In this document: positions 40,476-49,000 of the stretch, in pieces | How the letters are laid out: the number at the start of each line of letters is the position of its first letter | Position numbering within the stretch: the stretch's first letter is position 1 | From: DATMQA01 sp035566895 | Lineage (GTDB): Bacteria; Verrucomicrobiota; Verrucomicrobiia; Limisphaerales; UBA8199 | DNA: 64,000 nt | Assembly: GCA_035566895.1 (NCBI GenBank) | Contig: DATMQA010000091.1 | Coordinates: forward strand, 1-64,000 | Reading direction: 5' to 3' | Translations under genes and position numbers: made by a program | Notes under the pieces: model-generated | What the model was told of the DNA's origin: nothing | Databases searched by the model: none | The model's input: the letters and a program-made list of their open reading frames with translations, nothing else

Positions 40476-42836
40476 ATGAAAACTCCTGCACGCCTGGTAT
40501 TGCTCGCGTTCGCCTTGGTGCTTCTGCCTGGCTCCCGCCACCCCGCCTACGCGGCGGCGGACACGGATTTCGCCATCGGCGACCACGATTTCCTGCTGGA
40601 TGGTAAACCGTTTCTCATCCGCTGCGGCGAGATGCACTTCGCACGCATCCCGAGCGAGTATTGGTCGCATCGGCTGCGCATGGCCCACGCGATGGGCCTC
40701 AACACCGTTTGCGCTTACCTGTTCTGGAACGTCCACGAACCGGAACCAGGCCGGTTCGACTTTTCAGACAATGCCGACGTTGCGGCCTTCTGCCGCCTCG
40801 CCCAGGCTGAGGGCCTCAAGGTTATTCTTCGGCCCGGCCCCTATTCCTGCGCCGAGTGGGACTTCGGCGGTTTGCCCTATTGGCTGCTGAAAACTCCTGA
40901 CATCAAGGTGCGCACCCAGGACCCGCGCTACCTCGCGGCCTGCCGGCGCTACCTCCAGGCGGTAGGCCGGCAACTCGCGCCCCTTCAGATCACTCGCGGC
41001 GGCCCGATCATCATGGTCCAGGTCGAAAACGAATACGGCTCCTACGGCACCGACAAGCAATACCTCGGCATCCTCCGCGACGATTTGAAAGCCGCCGGCT
41101 TCGACGTGCCGCTCTTTACTTGCGACGGCCCGTCCCAGCTCAAAAACGACACCCGCGACGACTTGTTCTGCGTGGTGAATTTCGGTGGCGGCCCCGAAAG
41201 CAACTTCAAGGCGCTCCGCGCCATCCGAGCGCAGGGTCCGCTCATGTGCGGCGAATACTATCCCGGCTGGTTCGATAGTTGGGGCAAGCCCCATCACACC
41301 GGTGACACCGCGCGCCTGGTCAGGGAAATCGGCTGGATGCTCGATCACAATGCCTCCTTCAGCATCTATATGGTCCACGGCGGCACCTCTTTTGGTTTCA
41401 CTGCCGGCGCCAACTGCCCGCCTTTCTCACCGCAGAGCACCAGCTACGATTACGACGCGCCAATCAGCGAAGCGGGCTGGGACACCCCCAAGTTCCACGC
41501 TCTTCGCGAGCTCTTCCTCAAACATCTCGACCGCGGAGAGACCCTGCCGGACGTGCCGAAGCGCAACCCGGTCATCCGTCTGCCTGCCTTTGAGTTGGGC
41601 GAAACCGCTCCACTCGTGGCCAATCTGAGTAACCTGGCCAACCCGAAAGTCGAAGACCGCCCGAAATGCGTGGAAAGTTACGACCAGGGCCACGGCCTGA
41701 TCATGTACCGAACCCGGCTTCCCGCTGGCGGGCCGGGTCTCGTCAGAATCACCGAGCCCCATGATTACGCCCTCATCTTTCTGAACGCACGGAAAATCGC
41801 CACGCTCGACCGGCGCCACAACCAGAATACCGTGGCCTTGCCCGACCACAGCCGGAGCGGCACGAACACGCTCGATTTGCTCGTTGACACCTTTGGCCAC
41901 GTCAACTACGGCGGCTATATCCACGACCGCAAAGGCATCACGGAAAAGGTGGAACTGGTCGCCGGCAACCAGACCAACGAACTGGCGGGCCCGTCGCGCT
42001 GGACGGTCTTCAATCTGCCCCTCGATCCGCCCGATCTCACCCGGCTAAAGTTTCATCCCGGCTCAACCGACCTGCCGGCCTTCTATCGCGCCACGTTCGA
42101 CCTGGCGCACCTGGGCGATACCTTTCTTGACTTCCGGACCTGGGGCAAAGGTGTCGCCTGGATCAACGGCCACAACCTCGGCCGCTTCTGGAACATTGGT
42201 CCGTCACAAACCTTCTACTGCCCCGCCCCGTGGCTCAAACTGGGCCGGAACGAACTCATCGTCTTCGAACTCAACGGCGCAACCAATCACACCGTTGCCG
42301 GCCTCGCCGAACCGCTTCTCAACCAGGTCAATGAGCCGGACGCCGTCAAAAAACATCGCCTGCCGGGTGAGACGTTGAAATTGGATGGACTGCAACCTGT
42401 CGCCACCGGCTCGTTCGCCCCGGGCAAGGATTGGCAAACCGTAAGATTCACGCCGACCACAGGCCGCTATTTCTGCCTCGCAGCCCTCAGTTCCCAGGCG
42501 GGAGACGACTTTACGACTTGCGCCGAGCTTGGCCTCGTGGGCCCCAGCGACAAAGACCTGCCGCGCGACACCTGGCGCGTGGCTTACGCCGACAGTGAGG
42601 AAGTCGAGGGAGACGATGGCCGTGCGGACAACGTCTTCGACCTCCAGTCCACTACCTTTTGGCACACGCAATGGGAAGCCGCCCACCCGCCCCATCCGCA
42701 CCAAATCGTGCTCGACCTGGGCAGCGTACAAACTGTGGCTGGCCTGCGCTACCTGCCGCGCCAGGACTCGCCCAATGGCCGCATCAAAGATTATAGGTTG
42801 TATTTGGAGAAGGCGCTTTTCCCAGGACTTCGCTAG
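40476..42836 (+). CDS. Secreted GH35 beta-galactosidase with truncated discoidin-like C-terminus
   Basis: The 786-aa protein has signal peptide (ARLVLLAFALVLLPGS...AYA). The GH35 catalytic domain is complete: FLLDGKPFLIRCGEMHFARI, WNVHEPEPGRFDF, VQVENEYGSYG (acid/base Glu at about 187) and MCGEYYPGWFDSWG (nucleophile Glu at about 260), followed by the jelly-roll domains. The last 130 residues start an F5/8 type C (discoidin) domain (STTFWHTQWEAAHPPHPHQI, GRIKDYRLYLEK) but stop abruptly at FPGLR. The final strands are missing, which suggests a frameshift or 3' truncation. Confidence 0.9.
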   Translation: MKTPARLVLLAFALVLLPGSRHPAYAAADTDFAIGDHDFLLDGKPFLIRCGEMHFARIPSEYWSHRLRMAHAMGLNTVCAYLFWNVHEPEPGRFDFSDNADVAAFCRLAQAEGLKVILRPGPYSCAEWDFGGLPYWLLKTPDIKVRTQDPRYLAACRRYLQAVGRQLAPLQITRGGPIIMVQVENEYGSYGTDKQYLGILRDDLKAAGFDVPLFTCDGPSQLKNDTRDDLFCVVNFGGGPESNFKALRAIRAQGPLMCGEYYPGWFDSWGKPHHTGDTARLVREIGWMLDHNASFSIYMVHGGTSFGFTAGANCPPFSPQSTSYDYDAPISEAGWDTPKFHALRELFLKHLDRGETLPDVPKRNPVIRLPAFELGETAPLVANLSNLANPKVEDRPKCVESYDQGHGLIMYRTRLPAGGPGLVRITEPHDYALIFLNARKIATLDRRHNQNTVALPDHSRSGTNTLDLLVDTFGHVNYGGYIHDRKGITEKVELVAGNQTNELAGPSRWTVFNLPLDPPDLTRLKFHPGSTDLPAFYRATFDLAHLGDTFLDFRTWGKGVAWINGHNLGRFWNIGPSQTFYCPAPWLKLGRNELIVFELNGATNHTVAGLAEPLLNQVNEPDAVKKHRLPGETLKLDGLQPVATGSFAPGKDWQTVRFTPTTGRYFCLAALSSQAGDDFTTCAELGLVGPSDKDLPRDTWRVAYADSEEVEGDDGRADNVFDLQSTTFWHTQWEAAHPPHPHQIVLDLGSVQTVAGLRYLPRQDSPNGRIKDYRLYLEKALFPGLR

Positions 42837-43015
42837 TGCGAGCCAAAATTCATCGGTCCTTCATTATCTTTACGTTCCGTTTTTAGCCTCATTGCCTGCG
42901 GCGTGTCACCCGGAGATCAGTAATAGCTACTAAAATCTCGTCGAGCGTCACGATGAGGTATTCATAGCCTTGTTCGCAAAGGAACAATTGCCTGTTCAAA
43001 GCAAATTCCTGCTCG

Positions 43016-46000
43016 ATGGTGTTCCGCGAGAATATGGAAAAGAAGATTCATGGCCCCAGTCCTAAAGGCGCCATCCCGCCGCCACTGACGGCTACTCTGT
43101 TTCAGGTACGCTGTATCAGGTTGACTCTCCGGAGGGATAACGGTAGTACTGGAGCAATCTCAGCCCACACAAACTTGAGAGCCTTCTTACCGCTGGCCCG
43201 CATTGTGGCGCTGTGGCTGGTTGCGCTTGGCGCGCCGCGCAGCGCCGCGCAACCTCCTTTCGTGGCGACACAGGCGGCCACACAGATCGCTGGCGCGACC
43301 GCTACTCTCAATGGCGCGGTCAACCCCAACGGAACGGACACGACTGCGTGGTTTGAATGGGGTACTACCCCGGGTTACGGCCATTCTACAACGCCGATTG
43401 ACGCCGGTAGCGGAACTTCGCCCGTAGCTTGGAATTCGATAATCAGTGGGCTGACGCCGGGCGTTGCCTACCATTGCCGGGCCATGGCTTCCAGCGGGGC
43501 GGGAATGGACAAGGGCATTGATGTTGTGTTCGAAGCGCCCGCGGTCACGCTAAACGGAGCCAATCCGCTGACCAACTGCCAGGCGCCCCTTGTGGATCCG
43601 GGTATTACCGCCACCGGCTCGCCCTTGGCGATCAGTGTTGACTACTTCGAGGTGCTCGCGCTCAAAGCCGACGGCTCGGTGGCAGGTTGGAGCGGCAGTA
43701 TTTACCAGGGGCCAATTGCCGTTCCCGCCGGGCTGGACGGCGTGACCGCCATCGCGGCGGGTCCCCTTTTTGGCCTGGCGCTAAAGGCTGATGGCACTGT
43801 GCTTGGCTGGGGAGACGATACCTACGGAGAAGCAGATGTTCCGCCGGGATTGAACAACGTGGTGGCGATCGCGGCAGGAACGGCTAACGCCCTGGCCCTG
43901 AAAAGCGACGGCACAATCGCCGCGTGGGGCGACAATACTTATGGAGAAACAACCGTTCCTGCAGGGCTGAATAATGTGAAAGCCATCGCGGCGGGGGATG
44001 GGTATGGCCTGGCGCTAAAGGCTGATGGCACTGTGCTTGGCTGGGGATGGAGCGGCACTTACGCGCCACGGATCCCGACGGGTTTGAACAATGTGGCTGC
44101 CATCGCCGCAGGCTTTTCCCACAGTCTAGCCCTGAAGAACGACGGCACGGTCGTGGCTTGGGGAGGCAATGCGTATGGCGAAACCCAAGTTCCCTCTGGA
44201 TTGACTGACGTGATCGCCATCGCGGCCGGCTATGAGGTCAGCCTCGCGCTCAAACGCGACGGCACGGTCGTCGGCTGGGGTGACACCACCGTTCCGTCCG
44301 GCCTGAACAACGTGGCCGCCATTGCAACGGGCGACAGTTTGAGCCTGGCTCTGAAAACGGACGGCACGATGGTCAGTTGGAATCATTACGGGGAAGCGAT
44401 CTCCGTCCCGAGCTTGAATACTTTGACGGATAATCTGGCGGTCAGCGGCGCGGTCAACACAAGCGCGCCGGGAACTTATACGCTAACCTATACTGTGACT
44501 AACGGCATCGGTGGGACCGGCACCGCCACGCGCACGGTGATCGTGGAAAGCCCCGTCTTGCCCTCCGTGACGACTCAGCCGCCCATGACGGTAGCGGGGA
44601 CGACCGCGGCCCTGAACGGAACGGTCAATCCGAACGGCTTCGCCAGGACCGCCTGGTTCGAATGGGGAATCCCGCTGGATTACCAGCACAGCACACCCGT
44701 GACCGATATGGGCAGCGGCGGCGCGGTTGTGTCATTGAGCGCAGGCGTAGGCGGTTTGACTCCGGGCGTGCTCTACCATTACCGCACGGTCGCCACCACA
44801 TGCGCGGGTCTGGTCAAAGGCCAGGAAAAGCTCTTAGAGACGCCCTTGATTTCGCTCATCGGTGGAAATCCTATGACGGTGGAATGTCACACGCCTTTTT
44901 TCGATCAGGTGGTCGTCAGCGATCCACCCTTGGCCATTGCCGCTGGAGGCCTGTCTTCCCTGGCGCTGAAGAGCGATGGCACGGCGGAGGGTTGGGGCGG
45001 GCTGACAGCGCCGGCAGGCCTCAATAACGTGGTGGCTATCGCCGCGGGCTACTGGCACAGCCTGGCTCTGAAGGCCGACGGCACAGTCGTCGCTTGGGGA
45101 GACAATACTGATGGCGCAACGAGCATCCCGGCCAGTTTGAACAATGTCGTCGCTGTGGCGGGTGGCGACGGCTTCAGTTTGGCCCTCAAGAGCGACGGCA
45201 CGGTAGTGGGCTGGGGATCGTTCGGCCAGGGCGCGAACATTCCAGCAGGCTTGAACAATGTTGCGGCCATCGCCGCGGGCTACGCACACAGCCTGGCCCT
45301 GAAGAACGACGGCACGGTCGTGGCTTGGGGACTTGATTGGGACGGCCAGACTGATGTGCCGCCGGGTTTGACCGACGTGGTGGCCATCGCAGCGGGTTTT
45401 TACGACAGCCTGGCCCTGAAGAGAGATGGCACGGTGGTCGGTTGGGGCAACTCCTTCAATCCGGACTGGCATGTTCCGGCGGGATTGAACAATGTCGTCG
45501 CTCTCGCCGATGGGGGCAGCTCTGACCTGGCACTGAAGAGCGACGGGACAGTGGTCGGCTGGGGAGACAATGGGAAGGGCCAAACGTCTATCCCGGCGGG
45601 GTTGAACGGGGTTGTGGCCATCGCAGCGGGTTTTTACCACAGTCTGGCGCTGAAGAACGATGGCACGGTGGTTTCCTGGGGGGAACAAACCAGCGTCCCT
45701 GCGGACCTCAGCGCACTGGCCGGTGCTCTGACCACCAGCGGCACAGTCAATCCGGATGTCCTGGGCACTTATACTCTCAACTACACGGCGACCAATTTTC
45801 CGGGCGGCTCCAGCAGCGCCACCCGAACCGTGCTTGTGGTGCATGCATTGCCGCCGGTCTTTCATGCGGCGAACAACAAAACCATCGAGTGCGGCACGGC
45901 CTGGACTTTCGACCCGCCGACTGCGGTGGACACTTGCAATAGCGCTGGCTTGCCTGTCGCCATTGTCGGGACCGTAACCAACCGTACCTGCCCGCAAGTT

Positions 46001-49000
46001 ATCACGCGGACTTGGCAGGCAACCGACACAGCAGGCAACAGCGCCACCACCAACCAAACCGTGACGATAGTTGATACCACTCCGCCGGTGATCACCCTGC
46101 TGGGCGATAATCCGCTGACCCACCAACTGGGCACTCCTTTCATTGATCCTGGCGCAACGGCTTGGGACATCTGCGCGGGCGACCTGACCAGCACTGTCGA
46201 GCCTTATAAAGACGTGGATCCTAATACTGCGGGAACCTATTTTCACATTTATGAAGTCAGCGACCCGTGCGGCAACGTGAGTTTCAAGCAGCGCACCGTA
46301 AGGGTGGCCATCATTCCGCCTAGCGTCACCACCCAGCCCGCAGCCCCGGTCGCAGGAACGACCGCCACGCTCAATGGAATAGTCAATCCCAACGGCCGGC
46401 CAACCACGGCCTGGTTTGAGTGGGGGCCGGCCATGCCCAGCGCCAACACGACGCCCCCCATCGCTTTGGGGAACGGGACCGCTCCCGTTTCGATTAGCGC
46501 CGCGCTCTCGGGTTTGACACCAGGCGCGCTTTATCTCTGCCGCGCAGTTGCCACCAACGGCACGGTCCCCGTTAATGGGTCAGCAAGGCTCTTGACGTTG
46601 CCAGCCATCCTGCGCAACGGACCCGATCCGCTAACGAACGAATGTCACGCGACCTTTGTTGACCCCGGCGCGACCGTTGTGACCCTGCCGGTAGCGATTG
46701 ACGCGCGCTTCGCTAACAGCCTGGCGCTGAGGAGCGACGGCAGCGTGGCCGCCTGGGGATATGGCAACAGTGGGGCGACGGACATTCCTGCTGGGTTGGG
46801 CAGCGTTACCGCTATCGCGGCCGGCAGCTATTTTAGCCTGGCGCTCAAGACCGACGGCACGGTCGTGGGGTGGGGATCCGTCCCGACGATTCCGGCCGGC
46901 TTGAACAGCGTCGTGGCTATTGCCGCAGGCGACTCGCATGGACTGGCACTAAAAAGCGACAATACGGTCGTCGCTTTGGGCGGAGACAGTTACTATGGGA
47001 CTCAGAAAGTGCCGACGGGACTTAACAATGTGAATGCCATCTCGGCGGGCTACAACTTCAGCCTGGCATTGAAGGCAAACGGCACTATAGCCGCTTGGGG
47101 GGATGATCAGTACGGAGAAACGGACGTCCCCGCGGGATTGACCGGCGTTGTTGCCATCTCGGCGGGTTTTTTTCATAGCTTGGCACTTAAGAACGACGGC
47201 ACCGTGATCGCTTGGGGATACAACTATGACGGACGAACAAGCGTCCCCATGAACTTGAGCAATGTGTTGGCTGTCGCGGCGGGGGGAGACCATAGTCTGG
47301 CTTTGCGAAGCGACGGAACTGTTGTCGCCTGGGGAGGTAATAGTTCGGGGGAAAGGAACGTTCCAACGGCCCTGAACAACGTCGTAGCAATCGCCGCTGG
47401 ATACGAGTTCAGCCTGGCGCTGCGGAGCGATGGTTCGGTGGTAGGCTGGGGAAACAACCAGCAATCCCAGATCACCATCCCGGCGAACCTGACAGTCTTG
47501 TCTCACAATCTCACCGTCAATGGGACCATAGACGCCAATACACCGGGGACTTACGCCTTGACCTACACCACTACAAACATCCTCGGAGGCAGCGCCATCG
47601 TGGGTCGTACGGTGGTCGTCGCCGACACGACTCCACCGGCGTTGTCGTGTGGGCTCAACAAGAGCGTTGAGTGCGGTGCAGTGTGGGATTTCGACCCGCC
47701 AACGGCCACAGACGCCTGCAGCGGCACGAATGTGACAATCACCGTCCTAAGTTCAACCACCAATGGAAACTGTCCCAAGGTCATCACTCGCACGTGGCAG
47801 GCGACCGACGCGTCGGGAAATCAGAGCATCCCTTGCAGCCAAACCGTCACGGTGGTGGACACCACGCCGCCGGTGCTCACCTGCTCCAGCAATAAGACGG
47901 TCCAAGGAAGCGGGTGCCCTGGAGTAACTACGCAATCAGCCTTTTCCTTGCTCCATAGCTTCGCTCTCACCAGCCACGATGGCCAAAACCCAATTTCCGG
48001 CCTGACGCAGGCAAGCGACGGCGCGCTGTATGGCACGACGGAGTACGGCGGGGACAATGGACTTGGAACAATCTTCAAGGTAAACCCGGACGGCAGCGGC
48101 TACGCCATCATGCACAGTTTTTCGAGCACGGGCGGCGACGGCAGGAACCCGGAAGGAGGCTTGTTGCTGGGAAAAGACGGAGCGATCTATGGCACCACGG
48201 CCAACGGCGGCGCGGGCACGGCGGGAACGGTGTTCAAAATCGCCCCGGATGGAAGCGGGTACACGGTGCTGAGGAGATTCAGCGGCGCGGATGGGGACGC
48301 TCCCGAAGCCGGGTTGTTGCAGGGGAACGACGGTTTTCTCTACGGAGTGACGGTCTTCGGCGGCAGCAGTTTCGCGGGAACAGTCTTTCGCATGGATGCC
48401 GACGGAAACAACTTCACCGTGCTAAAGAATTTCCCCGGCGGGAACGAGGCGAATCCTGAAGATTCGACCCTCGTGCAAGGTAGCGATGGCACGTTGTATG
48501 GCACGACCGGGCCTCGAAGCGGCGCGAATGGGGTCGTCTTCAAGCTCGCCCCGGATGGCAGCGGCTATGCAGTCTTGAAAACCTTCGCCGGCAGTGATGG
48601 ACAGGAACCAGATGCCGGTCTGCTGCTGGCCAGCGACGGCGAGCTGTATGGAACGACGAGATTCGGGGGCAGCTACGGGCTGGGCACGGTCTTCCGGCTG
48701 GGGACGGATGGCAGCAGCTTTACGGTGCTGAGAAGCTTTTCCGGCGCAGACGGAAGCGGCCCGCAAGCGGGTTTGGCGGAGGGCTGCGATGGGGCGCTTT
48801 ACGGGACGGCAGGCGGCGGGAGTGCGGGCGGGGGCGTCGTGTTCAAATTGAACAAGGACGGGAGCGCCTTCGGCGCTGTGCGCAATTTCTCGGGCAGCGA
48901 TACCAGCGGAACCGGTCCAGGCGGCCCCGTGGTCTTTGGAAGCGACGGAGCGCTTTACGGCGCGGCTGCTGGCGGCGGCAGCGGCGGAGCAGGAACGGTA

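Noticed and set aside
42889..43041. Minus-strand open stretch before the giant RCC1 gene
   Set aside because: About 50 codons with ordinary composition but no start and no recognised motif; it overlaps the 5' end of the plus-strand frame and weakens trust in that start only slightly.
44834..46246. 470-codon minus-strand frame inside the 2703-aa gene
   Set aside because: Antisense of the RCC1 repeats; the apparent repeat pattern is only the mirror of the plus-strand repeats.
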